64,000 nucleotides of DNA from Microvirga sp. 17 mud 1-3 (GCF_003151255.1 NZ_CP029481.1:496001-560000), one strand, 5' to 3'; positions 17,051 through 26,660 are shown, counted from the stretch's first letter. A program made the numbers and translations. The notes: generated from the sequence alone by a model not told the origin.

Positions 17051-18147
17051 CCTCTGGAAGTGACGCGGCTTTTGAGGGATGCAAAAAATGTCGGGCGAAC
17101 ATTGGCGTGTTCAGCCTCGTGACGCTGCCGAATGCGACCGCCGGCCTCAGCATCGTCATGAAGCATTTGGATCACATTGTCCGTTTGTGCGGCAGTGTCG
17201 AAGGAAGACCGGCATTCATCTCTCCCTTCCATACAGCGGACAAAATGATCGAACTGGGCGGTGTATTCCTCGCCTCGCAGGTAGTATGAGATGGGCTCAG
17301 TGAGTTGCGTTATGTTCTCAAGATGCCAACCCTCGCGATAGCCATCGACCGCTTGCCTGATATAGATCTGCAGCTCTTGCCGATCGACTGATATTTTGCC
17401 GTTGCTGCCCCATACCGTGACTTTCACGGACATCTTGCGTTGACTTTCATCACTCCAGTTTACGGCGAGCTGTCCAGTTGCACCCGAGTCATAGATGAGC
17501 GTCGCATAGGCTTCGTCCTCTACATCACGGGAGAACACTGATCGTGCTATGGTTCCTGAAACCGCGTCGGGCGCGTCATAGATGAAGTTGACGGCATCGA
17601 TTGCATGAGAGGCATAGTCATAAAGGCACCCGCCTCCCTCGGAGCGGTGTCCCCGCCAAGTCGTGCCCCGGGATCGAAGCACGACGGGTCCATAGGCTTC
17701 TGCACGAATATGATGAATGCGCCCGATGCAGCCGGACTGAACCAATTGGCGGGCCTTTAGGAAGGTGCCGACGAACCGCAGATGATAACCAACCTGACCG
17801 ACCAAAGCGCGTTGTCTCGCCTCCGCCGCCAAAAGCTTCCCCTGCTGTGGATCTAGACAGAACGGCTTTTCACAGAAGATATGGAGATTATGGTCGATCG
17901 CGGTTCGAACAAGATCTGCATGAAAACGTGATGGAGTGGAAACGATGACTGCATCGAGTTTCTCAGTCTCGATCATCTCAACAGGATTTTGATAGCAGTG
18001 GAATTTTGTATTCTTCCGAAGGGCCGAGAGTAGGACCGGGTTGCTGTCACAGACGCCCAGAACGTCGACGTCGGGATGGCTGTTCGCTATCGCGAGATGA
18101 GAAACTCCCATCTTACCGAGGCCGACGAGGCCAAGACGAATTCCCAT
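17047..18147 (-). CDS. Gfo/Idh/MocA family NAD(P)-dependent sugar dehydrogenase
   Basis: This is a 366-residue oxidoreductase with an N-terminal Rossmann fold (GLVGLGKMGVSHLAIA), the family Glu-Lys-Pro motif in HIFCEKPFCLD, and the C-terminal alpha/beta substrate domain including GGGCLYDYASHAIDAVNF with the conserved Asp and His. Such enzymes oxidise or reduce sugars and nucleotide sugars at C3 or C4. ATG 18147 starts right at the Rossmann strand; starts at 18162 or 18207 are also open, and none has a good ribosome site. The gene is followed with a 4-base overlap by the uncharacterised enzyme-like gene, hinting at sequential reactions. Confidence 0.85.
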   Translation of the reverse strand: MGIRLGLVGLGKMGVSHLAIANSHPDVDVLGVCDSNPVLLSALRKNTKFHCYQNPVEMIETEKLDAVIVSTPSRFHADLVRTAIDHNLHIFCEKPFCLDPQQGKLLAAEARQRALVGQVGYHLRFVGTFLKARQLVQSGCIGRIHHIRAEAYGPVVLRSRGTTWRGHRSEGGGCLYDYASHAIDAVNFIYDAPDAVSGTIARSVFSRDVEDEAYATLIYDSGATGQLAVNWSDESQRKMSVKVTVWGSNGKISVDRQELQIYIRQAVDGYREGWHLENITQLTEPISYYLRGEEYTAQFDHFVRCMEGRDECRSSFDTAAQTDNVIQMLHDDAEAGGRIRQRHEAEHANVRPTFFASLKSRVTSRG

Positions 18148-18545
18148 GGATGTCGCTTTCATCGCTTTTGCAGTTTGATAGGGGCGTTTCGCCGAGAACT
18201 GCACCATTTACAGGATCATATCGATACCAATGAGGCCCACAAGACACATCACGCATGGCTGACAAGGACAAACGGAGTAGAGGTATTTTTAAAGCGCGCC
18301 CGGGGGGAGTATCTCGGATGCCGTTAGTTGATGATGTTCTGAATGATTACTTGCAGGATAGGCTCGGGGGCGATGGAGTTCCGAGGCATTCGTTCTTGGT
18401 CGTCTCAGTCGGCCGTACGCGCAGGGCACTTTTGTCTACGGTCACTGTGTCAGCGTGCCCAGGTCAGTTTGCATTGTAGCCCTCTGCAGTGACACCCACC
18501 TGCGTCGTCAGCTTACTCGGTGCAGAATTGAGCGCTCGGCATGTG
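18148..18545. other. Intergenic region between sugar transferase and dehydrogenase genes
   Basis: About 400 bases, both neighbours on the minus strand. I see no convincing gene or repeat. A promoter for the downstream dehydrogenase unit probably lies here. Confidence 0.4.
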
Positions 18546-19106
18546 TCAGTAGACGTGAGCGTGGCGCAGGGTAACGACGATGGTCGTACGGGCAAGGATC
18601 CTCAGGTCAAGCATGAGGGAGGCGGTGCGGATGTACTCGAGATCGTATTGAAGGCGCCTTTGCATATGAGCCAGCGTCGGCGTCTCCCCCCGGGCCCCAT
18701 TTATCTGGGCAAGGCCCGTGATGCCCGGAACCGCGAAGAACCGTGACGCATAGGCTGGGAGTTCTCGCAGGTACTTCTCATCGTGAACGAGAGCATGTGG
18801 ACGCGGTCCGACAAGGGACATCTCGCCACGTAACACGTTGATGAGTTGCGGAAGCTCGTCGATGCTGGTTTTCCGCAATAGGCGACCCAGAGGAGTCACC
18901 CGCGGATCGGACAAGGTCGCTTGTGGGACCTTAGGATCAGCTCCGCATTGCGCATGCATGGAGCGAAACTTGAAGATGTCGAATGGGGTCTGCCTTAGTC
19001 CGTGGCGCTTTTGTCGGAAGACGATACATCCCGGACTAGACCATTTGACCGCAGCCGCGACCACGAGCATGACCGGAAGCAAAATACAGATGAGGATTGC
19101 CGCCAA
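18546..19106 (-). CDS. ExoY-like priming sugar (undecaprenyl-phosphate) transferase
   Basis: This is a bacterial sugar transferase (polyisoprenyl-phosphate hexose-1-phosphate transferase, WcaJ/ExoY type), the enzyme that loads the first sugar on the lipid carrier. It has one N-terminal membrane helix, SPGCIVFRQKRHGL, FDIFKFRSMHA, the DELPQLINVLRGEMSLVGPR block and PGITGLAQINGARG. The length (186) fits the catalytic core only. Start TTG 19106 is weak: the homologous residues TKRLLDFS continue upstream in frame to a TAA at 19179-19181 with no ATG or GTG. Another minus-strand frame, 19139-19462, ends inside this stretch, so the true gene may have a frameshift near a run of five G (19171-19175). 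Confidence 0.8.
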   Translation of the reverse strand: MAAILICILLPVMLVVAAAVKWSSPGCIVFRQKRHGLRQTPFDIFKFRSMHAQCGADPKVPQATLSDPRVTPLGRLLRKTSIDELPQLINVLRGEMSLVGPRPHALVHDEKYLRELPAYASRFFAVPGITGLAQINGARGETPTLAHMQRRLQYDLEYIRTASLMLDLRILARTTIVVTLRHAHVY

Positions 19107-19741
19107 GCTAAAGTCGAGAAGCCGCTTCGTCGAAGAGGTCAGGTATGGGCTAACGTCTGCATCGATCCTCGGGGGCTCTTACTTCTTGACTGATCGGCGT
19201 ATATAGCTGTCTGGCTGACGAACTGTACGCTGGCTCCGCTTGTTGGGACGTCCCGTACCGACATAGGCGACCTCATTCCAACCCAAAACAGGCATGTTGG
19301 ATGATGGTCGGGCTCCCGTGCTGCGATCAACGATGCATATAGGTTAGTACTCGAATTGGATATCACCGGCTCTTGTTCGAGATAAGGATTATTCCGGATT
19401 AACGGGCTTTGCCTGGGCCGAGCGGAATCGCGCTTTGGGGTAGCACTTATGGGCAGGATCATTGATCGGCAAATGGACTAGCCTGATATGGGCACTTCCT
19501 TAGTGCGAGCACGCATGAGTCTCATCGCCGTCCATCATCGTTAGTCCATTGCTGGTCGTTCTTGCGAGCAACGCCCTTGCCAGCGGGGGATTGCTGGGCT
19601 CCAATCCGGAGTTTGGCGCACTCCAACCGTTACGGTCGACCGCAGCCGCATGAGGCTGCTATCAGAATGTCCTATCGATTGATGAGAGCCGTAGCATGCG
19701 GTTTGCCCTGCAACGGTGATAAATTGCTTCGCTAGGTACTA
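19107..19741 (-). other. Possible frameshifted 5' part of the sugar transferase, plus promoter region
   Basis: No confident gene lies here. A minus-strand frame at 19462-19139 (107 codons) overlaps the sugar transferase N-terminal region in a different phase. A one- or two-base change between about 19140 and 19180 would join the two into a single protein of roughly 290 residues. ExoY-type enzymes do carry variable N-terminal tails, so this may be coding, but its amino-acid content is not diagnostic. Confidence 0.35.
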
Positions 19742-20848
19742 TTATGACACGCTATTTTTCTTCACGAGGAAATAGCCGAGTTGCCTGCGAGCAATCTCAG
19801 AGATGCGGGTCTTCAGGTGTAGAGATGGCGATTCGATGAAGCGCCAAGACAGGGCGGCAATTACGAATGCGGACACCGTCACAACCGTCAAGACAGCGAG
19901 GAAATTCGTGAACGTTGGAAGAAGAACCATAAGGACAGTTATGACTAAGGCATGGTTGAGATAAATACCGTAAGAGTAGTCAGTTTTGAAAGGTCTCTTC
20001 CCTAAAATGTCGGAATAGCCGACATAGACTGCAATATACGATACAGAAATCGGAAGGATCAATATCCCGAGTCCTAAAGGTAGGGCCACGGTAGTCATGA
20101 TGAGTAATAAAGATGCTATTCTGTAATCGTATGGAATTTCCTTTGAGAAGATGGACAGAGTGACGCCCGTAAAAAAATATACAAAGAGGCTTGTGAATAC
20201 GGCAATTCGTTCCAAGCCCAATTTTTCTATGTCTGGTTGGAGCCAGAAGATCACGTTGGCTATATAAACCGCCAGAAGTATGCCGATGCAGGCCTTTCTA
20301 TTAGTGAGAATGCCTAGAATGAAAAGTGCGACTAGAGTAATGTATGACAAGGCTTCGAAGTAAAGCGTCCATAGAGGGCCGTTGATGGTTGGAGAAGTGC
20401 CGTCGTCGAGCTGTACGCCGGGAAGCATAGTCGTTGTTCTGAAAACGAGATTATTGAGATATCGATAGGTCTGCTGATCCAAATAATATTCTTTTAGCGG
20501 AAGAGTCGTTAGTAAGGGGCCAACTACCAGCACTGTTATGATGACGTTGACGACCAGTGCCGGCATGATCCTCAAAAACCGGTGGACCGCAAAGGCAGTG
20601 ATGTCGCCCCTATAGCTAAGGCCCGGCGTAACCAAAAAACCGCTGACTGAGAAGAAGATAGATACTGCAAGAAGACCAAACTGAATGGTGCCTCGGCTAA
20701 AAGAAAACAGAACATCGTGTGCTATGTTTGGCGTGATATACGCCGTGCAATGATGAACGAGCACGATCAAGGCAGCTATGACGCGAATGCGATCAAATCC
20801 TGGTCCCTTGTAACGCTTTAGGGCCATTTGATCTGCCAGCCGCATCAT
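19742..20848 (-). CDS. Acyltransferase 3 family membrane protein
   Basis: This 368-residue protein of the acyltransferase 3 (OafA/NodX) family has about ten membrane helices and adds acyl groups, often acetyl, to surface polysaccharides. The family start is seen in GFDRIRVIAALIVLVHHC, with the catalytic His in LVHHC, and the AVHRFLRIMPALVVNV segment carries the conserved Arg. ATGATG at 20848 has GGAGGAGC upstream, so the longest start is used. The gene is noticeably AT-rich compared with the flanking genome, suggesting acquisition by transfer. Succinyl or other acyl donors are also possible. Confidence 0.88.
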   Translation of the reverse strand: MMRLADQMALKRYKGPGFDRIRVIAALIVLVHHCTAYITPNIAHDVLFSFSRGTIQFGLLAVSIFFSVSGFLVTPGLSYRGDITAFAVHRFLRIMPALVVNVIITVLVVGPLLTTLPLKEYYLDQQTYRYLNNLVFRTTTMLPGVQLDDGTSPTINGPLWTLYFEALSYITLVALFILGILTNRKACIGILLAVYIANVIFWLQPDIEKLGLERIAVFTSLFVYFFTGVTLSIFSKEIPYDYRIASLLLIMTTVALPLGLGILILPISVSYIAVYVGYSDILGKRPFKTDYSYGIYLNHALVITVLMVLLPTFTNFLAVLTVVTVSAFVIAALSWRFIESPSLHLKTRISEIARRQLGYFLVKKNSVS

Positions 20849-21182
20849 CCCACAGCTCCTCCATCATTCACGCGCCGATGATTATGAAGGCATAGGACCA
20901 TTGCAAATGCTGTCGGGCAATAACTCTTCTGGTTGGGCTGCGACGGATAGGTAGAGAAAACGGCAAATCGATCGGCATGTTGAGATCCGTGCCGCATGCG
21001 TTCGCGCCAGTATTCGAAGGCGTGATTCTCGCTTTCGGCGAAACAGAGTTTGCAAGGTTAACCGGTCAAACCACTATTTATCGCCACAGATGCCGAAGAG
21101 AGCTTTGGGAAAGTTCTTATGCCCGTCGCCTAAGAGCGTTGCTGAGCCAGTGGTACTTTTCTGGCTCAAACATGTGGATGCC
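20849..21182. other. Intergenic region with an inverted repeat
   Basis: These 334 bases separate the acyltransferase and beta-helix genes, both on the minus strand. An 8-base perfect inverted repeat, TGAGCCAG (21143-21150) and CTGGCTCA (21161-21168), lies 15 bases past the beta-helix stop. It lacks a T-run, so it is at most a weak or Rho-assisted terminator. No gene is supported. Confidence 0.4.
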
Positions 21183-22118
21183 TCACTTTCCTTTTGTTCC
21201 GGATGTCGGCGGAGGCCCGTCATTTGCCTTATTCGCTGAGTATGAATCCGGTGCGGTTTCTGGGGGGAGGCCCTTGTCCACATTGGTGTTGTTGGTCATG
21301 GTCGGCAGGCGGCCCTGGCTGTCGGCGGTGATCTTCTCGTAGCCGTAATAGCCCTTGACCACATAATTGTCCGACCAGGTCACGTTGGTGATCGGCGACT
21401 TGGTGTAGGTGCCCATGTTGTAGACCGGGAAATTGCCCGGCGACGACAGGTAGTTGTGATGGATCGAGACGTTGTCGACCGGACCGAAGGTGTTGGCCAC
21501 GAAGATCGCCGAAACGCCGATCGGGCTGCCGTCGTTGATGATCGTGTTGTGCGCGATCTCGATGTTCTTCATGGTGCCGACATCACCGAAGATCTGGATG
21601 CCGTCGAAATGCTCGTCGGGGCCGCCGCGGAAATCGTGGATGTAGTTGCCGATGATCTTGGAGCCGACCGCACCCTCGAGGTTGATGCCGTTGACGACGC
21701 CGCGGATGTCGTTGCCGAGGAACGTGCCGGCGCCGCCGATGCCGGTGCCCGAGCCACCCTGGCCGTCGATGTCGCAGTTCTGCACCACGGCACCTTGGAT
21801 GCCCTTGTCGATGCGCACCACGTAGAAGTCCTTAGTGGTGATCTTGCAGTTCTTGAGCGTGACGTTATCGGCCTTGATGTAAACCTGGCCACGGATGTCG
21901 AGACCCTCGAGCACCGTGCCGGGCTTGGTCACCACGATCCCGCCCGACGGCAGAAGCTTCACCCCGTCCGGAACCCCAGTCGTCGCTGATGTCGGAAATG
22001 CCATGGAGGCAGATTGGGACTGCTGGCGAGCAGGTATAGGCAGGTCCGGATTTGCGCTCTGCGCAATTGCCAATAGAGACCCACATATGAGCGGCAAGAA
22101 CGTGAAGCAGGATTTCAT
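21183..22118 (-). CDS. Secreted right-handed beta-helix protein, Sec-signal version
   Basis: This 311-residue protein has a signal peptide (about 1-22, hydrophobic core FLPLICGSLLAIA), a linker, then a right-handed parallel beta-helix domain (about 39-290). The helix repeats show as spaced asparagines: VTLKNCKI, AVVQNCDI, SKIIGNYI, IEIAHNTI, VSIHHNYL. Such domains are typical of polysaccharide lyases, epimerases and other glycan-binding proteins. The domain is identical in sequence to the N-terminal 254 residues of the RTX protein at 35035-36522. Here it is preceded by a signal peptide and ends in a short tail (SANKANDGPPPTSGTKGK) instead of RTX repeats. The enzymatic activity, if any, is unknown. 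Confidence 0.82.
   Translation of the reverse strand: MKSCFTFLPLICGSLLAIAQSANPDLPIPARQQSQSASMAFPTSATTGVPDGVKLLPSGGIVVTKPGTVLEGLDIRGQVYIKADNVTLKNCKITTKDFYVVRIDKGIQGAVVQNCDIDGQGGSGTGIGGAGTFLGNDIRGVVNGINLEGAVGSKIIGNYIHDFRGGPDEHFDGIQIFGDVGTMKNIEIAHNTIINDGSPIGVSAIFVANTFGPVDNVSIHHNYLSSPGNFPVYNMGTYTKSPITNVTWSDNYVVKGYYGYEKITADSQGRLPTMTNNTNVDKGLPPETAPDSYSANKANDGPPPTSGTKGK
21241..22005. repeat. Long direct repeat, copy 1 (beta-helix domain)
   Basis: A 765-bp block repeated at 35759-36523 in the same orientation, offset 14518. Reading both copies, the only differences are at 21258, 21261, 21264, 21267 and 21270. All are synonymous third-codon positions on the coding (minus) strand; the other 735 bases from 21271 to 22005 match. 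Confidence 0.93.
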
Positions 22119-22591
22119 GGGAAAAGTCCCCGTTCACTCGTGGCTCATGCCCCACATTGGCAGGCAATGCAGGTGCCTGAAAGCCTGCAGATCATGGAAA
22201 TTACCATGCCCATATGTTCACGGCATATGATCCTCTGCGCGTCCGGTAGCCTGCTAAACAGCGACCCTGCAGCTACGATACAGCGCGAATGTTCGAGACC
22301 TGCTTGGTTAGCGGACCAACTGACATCTAAATATCCGGACGGACAGAATTCACGCCGACCGATCACGCTATCGAAATGTACCAGCTTACCGGAGGCGCGA
22401 ACGCATAATGCAGCAGGTCGTTGCAGGATAAGTTGGACGATGCAGAACACATACGGCTGTTACGATTCTTGCAGAAACTGACTTTGCTTACACCGTTCTC
22501 AAAGGGAGTAAGCCCTATTCCCGGCTCCCTGGGGTTTTGATTGCTATAAAATGAAAGAACTGAGGAAGACTGACCAGGGATATCATAAGGC
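22119..22591. other. Divergent promoter region
   Basis: This 473-base stretch lies between the beta-helix gene (minus) and the GT2 gene (plus), which are transcribed away from each other. It is AT-rich near 22480-22570, including TTTTGATTGCTATAAAAT, where a promoter could lie. No gene is supported. Confidence 0.4.
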
Positions 22592-23506
22592 GTGAAAGAT
22601 ACAGAATCTGCCAGTATTGCGATTATCATTCCGCACTACAACGATCTCGACCGGCTGGATCGATGCCTAAGGGCACTTTCTGCGTGTGACGGTATCTCCA
22701 ATGCTGATGTTGTTGTTATCGATAATGGATCTGATGCAGATCTTGTGCCTCTTCAGATGCGCCATCCATCCATACGGTTCATCATAGAATATGCTCGCGG
22801 AGCCGCGGCCGCTCGTAACCGTGGGGTTCGCGAGACGTTTGCGCCAATGCTGTTCTTTCTGGATTCCGATTGTGTGCCAAAACGCAATTGGATCATTGCG
22901 GGCCTTAGATCTCTTAAGTGCTTCGATATCGTAGGCGGTTCAATCGAGCTCTTCGACGAAACACCTCTTCCTCGAAGTGGTGCGCAAGCCTTTGAATCGG
23001 TCTTTGCCTTCAATCAAAGGCAATACGTTGAAAAGAAAGGCTTCTCTGCCTCGGCCAATCTACTTACTTGGCGGCATGTCTTCGAAACCGTCGGGGGCTT
23101 TCGATCAGAGATCTCAGAGGATGTCGATTGGTGTCATCGCGCGGTCAAAAAAGGCTTCTTGCTAGGCTATGATGAGCATGTCAAGGTCGCGCATCCAACA
23201 CGAACAAGCATGGCGGACCTGGAAAGGAAATGGCGTCGGATGACGCGAGAAAGGTTCGCGCTAGAGGTGCGTCAGCCTTATGGGCGCCTCCGCTGGATCA
23301 TGCGCGCTGGCTTGGTTCTTTGTTCTCCAATGATCGACTTTTGGCGAGTCCTGTTCAGTAAAAGCTTGCATGGACCGACAGAGATTGGACGCGGAATCTA
23401 CGTCCTGTTTCATCTGCGTATCATGCGTGCCTTATGGATGGTTCAACAGGCCCTTTCTCTGGATTCGACCAAGGCGCTTAGGCAAAAGAAAGAGGGTGCG
23501 CTGTGA
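22592..23506 (+). CDS. Glycosyltransferase family 2
   Basis: This 304-residue GT-A fold enzyme transfers a sugar from a nucleotide donor during repeat-unit assembly. The N-terminal strand IAIIIPHYNDLDRLDRCL and VVVIDNGSDAD are typical. The metal-binding Asp pair appears as LFFLDSDCVP, and the acceptor-side ED motif is in SEISEDVDWCHRA. The C-terminus has helices that may associate with the membrane. The start is GTG 22592 with AAGG very close upstream. It is the first of two plus-strand genes, followed by the polymerase-like gene after 180 bases. Donor and linkage cannot be read from sequence. Confidence 0.88.
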   Translation: MKDTESASIAIIIPHYNDLDRLDRCLRALSACDGISNADVVVIDNGSDADLVPLQMRHPSIRFIIEYARGAAAARNRGVRETFAPMLFFLDSDCVPKRNWIIAGLRSLKCFDIVGGSIELFDETPLPRSGAQAFESVFAFNQRQYVEKKGFSASANLLTWRHVFETVGGFRSEISEDVDWCHRAVKKGFLLGYDEHVKVAHPTRTSMADLERKWRRMTRERFALEVRQPYGRLRWIMRAGLVLCSPMIDFWRVLFSKSLHGPTEIGRGIYVLFHLRIMRALWMVQQALSLDSTKALRQKKEGAL

Positions 23507-23686
23507 GGTGCGGTCGCGGCCCCACGCACTACAGCAAAGGCTCGACCGTGCAAATTCCTCGCCAGGACTCACACCTTTACGTCGGGCGACGAGGCGTAAG
23601 AGGGCAATGTTCGCATAAGTTGGGCCTGAGCGCTGCTATGGGCCATTGGGGCGTGCCGTTCCGATCTCGCGATAGAAGCTATTCAT

Positions 23687-25144
23687 ATGAGAAATAGCGC
23701 GCATCGTACTCGTCCGCTGCCGTCCCGGGCATCGGAGATGCGCCTACAGGATCTGAGCGTGGATCGCTCTGGTCTCCCGCAATCACAAAACCGATTGGTC
23801 GTTCCGCATGGTAGGCGGGGCGAACTCAGGGCACAGCACTGGCATATACGGTGGCAAGTTCTATTGTTCCTCATAGGACTTATCATACCATGCATGTTCT
23901 GGCTCGGTCCGTTGAGACTATCCGTTTATAGGATCGCCCTGCTCATCACCATATTACCATGTCTATACATATGGGTGACCGGGAGGGCTGGCCGGATCCT
24001 CATGGCCGATATTGCTCTCTTGCTGTTCTGGCTATGGGGTACTCTGAGCCTCGCGATACATCACGGGCTTGCTGCCGCTCTCCAGTCCGGCGGGATCACA
24101 TTTATCGAGACGATGGGAGCCTACCTGCTCGCGCGTTGTTATATTCGGACGGCCGATGATTTTCGAAGCGTCGTCAAATTTCTGTTCTGGATCGTGATAT
24201 TTCTGCTTCCGTTCGGAATCCTTGAAGCCACAACTGGTCGGAAGCCTCTCATAGAGTTTTTCCAGTTGGTGGTTGATACGGTCCCGATCAACACGGATCC
24301 GCCCAGAATGGGTTTAACGCGTGTTCAAGGTCCGTTCGAGCATCCTATCCTGTTCGGCGTTTGTTGCGGCAGCATCTTCGCGATGGCCTACCTTGTCCTC
24401 GGTTATCAGAAGACCTTTTTTCAACGCGGCATCAGAGCGCTTCCGGTCCTCTTTGCTGCGTTCCTGGCTCTCTCTTCGGGGCCCTTAAGTGCGGTAGCAA
24501 TCCAAGGGATGTTATTGTCATGGGATCGGTTGCTGAAGGGCATCCAGGCGCGATGGAAGATACTCTGGGCGTCGTTTGGGACAATCTACGTATTCTTGTC
24601 GCTGGCGTCGAATAGATCCGTCTATGCCCTTGCCGTTGGCCATGCTCCCTTGTTTGATCAGCAAACCGCTTATTACCGCCTCCTGATCTGGAAGTATGGT
24701 TCGGCTTCGGTTCTAAAGCACCCGCTTTTTGGAATCGGATATAATGAATATGAGCGCGAATCGTGGATGGTTTCCAGCATAGACATGTTCTGGATCATCC
24801 ATTCTGTAATGTTTGGACTCCCTGCTGGCTTAATGCTCTTCCTGGCTTTTGGTTCTCTCATATATGCCGTGAGCCTTAAGAAAGGACTGGACCAACGGAC
24901 AACGGAATACCGTACGGCCTATCTGATCTGCATGGCCGGCTTCTTTATCGCTGGCTGGGCCGTGCATTTCTGGAACGCAACCTATGTCTGGTTCGTGTTC
25001 CTTCTCGGGAGCGGGAGTTGGATTCTCGAGGCAAGAAGCGAGGGTAGCGTCACAACAAGCGCGCGAAAGCAATCCCGCCGCTCACCAGGCGGTGAGAGCG
25101 TTTATACACGTAAGAAAGTCGTGTCGATCAAGCGCGACTTGTAG
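23687..25144 (+). CDS. O-antigen ligase/polymerase (Wzy-like) membrane protein
   Basis: This 485-residue protein has about ten to twelve membrane helices and a large periplasmic loop in the C-terminal half. It has the family pattern RVQGPFEHPILFGVCCGS before the loop and FGIGYNEYERESW within it, similar to O-antigen ligase/Wzy polymerases (Wzy_C/WaaL type). It would join repeat units at the periplasmic face. The first 45 residues are basic and soluble, so a later start is possible. With Wzx, a priming transferase, ExoF and Wzc in the same island it completes a Wzx/Wzy pathway. Confidence 0.8.
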   Translation: MRNSAHRTRPLPSRASEMRLQDLSVDRSGLPQSQNRLVVPHGRRGELRAQHWHIRWQVLLFLIGLIIPCMFWLGPLRLSVYRIALLITILPCLYIWVTGRAGRILMADIALLLFWLWGTLSLAIHHGLAAALQSGGITFIETMGAYLLARCYIRTADDFRSVVKFLFWIVIFLLPFGILEATTGRKPLIEFFQLVVDTVPINTDPPRMGLTRVQGPFEHPILFGVCCGSIFAMAYLVLGYQKTFFQRGIRALPVLFAAFLALSSGPLSAVAIQGMLLSWDRLLKGIQARWKILWASFGTIYVFLSLASNRSVYALAVGHAPLFDQQTAYYRLLIWKYGSASVLKHPLFGIGYNEYERESWMVSSIDMFWIIHSVMFGLPAGLMLFLAFGSLIYAVSLKKGLDQRTTEYRTAYLICMAGFFIAGWAVHFWNATYVWFVFLLGSGSWILEARSEGSVTTSARKQSRRSPGGESVYTRKKVVSIKRDL

Positions 25145-25227
25145 GTCGGCACGACCGAAAAACCGCTTTCGGCCAGTACTCGATTGGTCGGGACGTGGAA
25201 AACACATTACGTGGAGTGTGTCCGGTT

Positions 25228-26238
25228 TCATGAGTGACCCGGCGTTGGGCGAGGATATCCGCCAAGCCAGTCTGCTCTCGAGTCCCATACCGCCTGCCAT
25301 TTTTCGGCATCAGCAGCGAAGCGCTTCGGCACGAGCCGAGCGAGCACTTTGCTGGCGATACGGCGATTGGCACACCACAGCCACATCATGAGCATTCCCC
25401 ATGGCACAGAAGGAGATGACCAATGGCGCCGGATCAGCGTCGTGCGCGCCTTCGCGATAAGGATCGTCCGGCTTGCCCGTCCAGAACTCGACGCCCCGAC
25501 AAGATGCACGATCGTTGCATGTGGCGTAATCATGGGTGTGAATCCCAATGCTCTGGCTCTCAGGCAGAGATCTGCCTCCTCACCATACATCCAGTAGCTC
25601 GTATCGAGCCCATCGAGCCTATCCCACAATGTCTTTTGTATTAAGAGAAAGCACCCAACAACGATATCGACTTGTCGGATCTGATCGCGTTGGAAGGATC
25701 CCATCGCCTCCAGGTCGAACAGGTTGCTCCCTTTGAAGACAGTGGATAGGCCGACTGCCTGGCAGAAGGAACTCCACGGGGTTATACGTCCCCAACATGA
25801 TGCGATATTCAGGCGTCCATCGGCGAAGACCGTGCGTCCCCCATAGATGCCCGCGGTCGGATGGTCTTCTCCAAATTCAACGATGTTGTCGATGGCGCCG
25901 TTAAGAATGATCGTGTCAGGATTTAACAGGAGCAACCATCTGCCCCGAGCTTGCTCCGCCGCAAGATTGTTCGCTCGGGCAAAGCCTAGGTTCTCAGTTG
26001 CGCGAATGAGTCTCACAGTTGGAAACATGTCGGCAATAGCGTCAGCCGAGCCGTCGCTCGAGGCGTTGTCGACAACGATAAGTTCAAAAACCGTTCTTTT
26101 CGTTTGATCAAAGACAGATTTTAGGGCCGCAAGAGTAATGTCCTTTGTGTTATAGCTGACGACAATTATCGTCAGGTCCGGTGTCGCAAGAGATGGGTTT
26201 GATGCTCGCGTTGCGGAATTCGATTCTTTCACCGGCAT
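25228..26238 (-). CDS. Glycosyltransferase family 2 (rhamnosyltransferase-like)
   Basis: This 336-residue GT2 enzyme resembles WbbL/RfbN-type rhamnosyltransferases. It has LTIIVVSYNTKDITLAAL, ELIVVDNASSDGSADAI, ENLGFARANN, the DXD-like LLLNPDTI, and the late WMYGEEADLCLRARALGF block, which is characteristic of this subgroup. ATG 26238 is chosen because GGAGG lies 5 bases upstream; the open frame extends 150 codons further (to 26688) but that part looks non-coding. The gene is convergent with the polymerase-like gene (83-base gap) and divergent from the GT4 gene. Confidence 0.88.
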   Translation of the reverse strand: MPVKESNSATRASNPSLATPDLTIIVVSYNTKDITLAALKSVFDQTKRTVFELIVVDNASSDGSADAIADMFPTVRLIRATENLGFARANNLAAEQARGRWLLLLNPDTIILNGAIDNIVEFGEDHPTAGIYGGRTVFADGRLNIASCWGRITPWSSFCQAVGLSTVFKGSNLFDLEAMGSFQRDQIRQVDIVVGCFLLIQKTLWDRLDGLDTSYWMYGEEADLCLRARALGFTPMITPHATIVHLVGASSSGRASRTILIAKARTTLIRRHWSSPSVPWGMLMMWLWCANRRIASKVLARLVPKRFAADAEKWQAVWDSRADWLGGYPRPTPGHS

Positions 26239-26660
26239 CAATTCCTCCGTCACCAAGTGGGCATTACAAGCTATAGTCCTGATATTGGCTAAATTTATAC
26301 CATGCTTGCTGTGCAAGAACGTGGGCCTTATGGTTTCGCAGAATACCTCAAAAGATGTGCGATCGGCCGCATCTTCAATTCCCTCGCTAGAGGTATATAT
26401 TAACGAGGGCGACGGTAGCTGGCCGCTGGAATACGTCTGGCTAGAAGCTCTTCCTCGGCAGCTTGGGCTGTACTGGAAATGGCCGTAGCTCCATTGCCGC
26501 TTGGGCGATGCCGCCTTGAGAGGGCCTTCGTCTGGGTGGGCACACAGACTATCCAAAATATTCAGTGAACTACAGTGCGCCTTGAGGCCATACTTGAAGT
26601 CCAGGTTCTGACATCCGGACGTTTCTTCGCTATCGCTTAAGGTCTCAGGGGGCAGGGAAA
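26239..26660. other. Divergent promoter region between two glycosyltransferase genes
   Basis: These 422 bases lie between GT genes read in opposite directions. A minus-strand frame is open through it, but the composition is unlike its downstream gene and no homology is visible. Promoters for both genes are expected here; I cannot place them. Confidence 0.4.

Noticed and set aside
21143..21168. Inverted repeat as an intrinsic terminator of the Sec beta-helix gene
   Set aside because: The 8-bp stem has a 10-base loop and no following T-run on the minus strand, so it is not called as a terminator.
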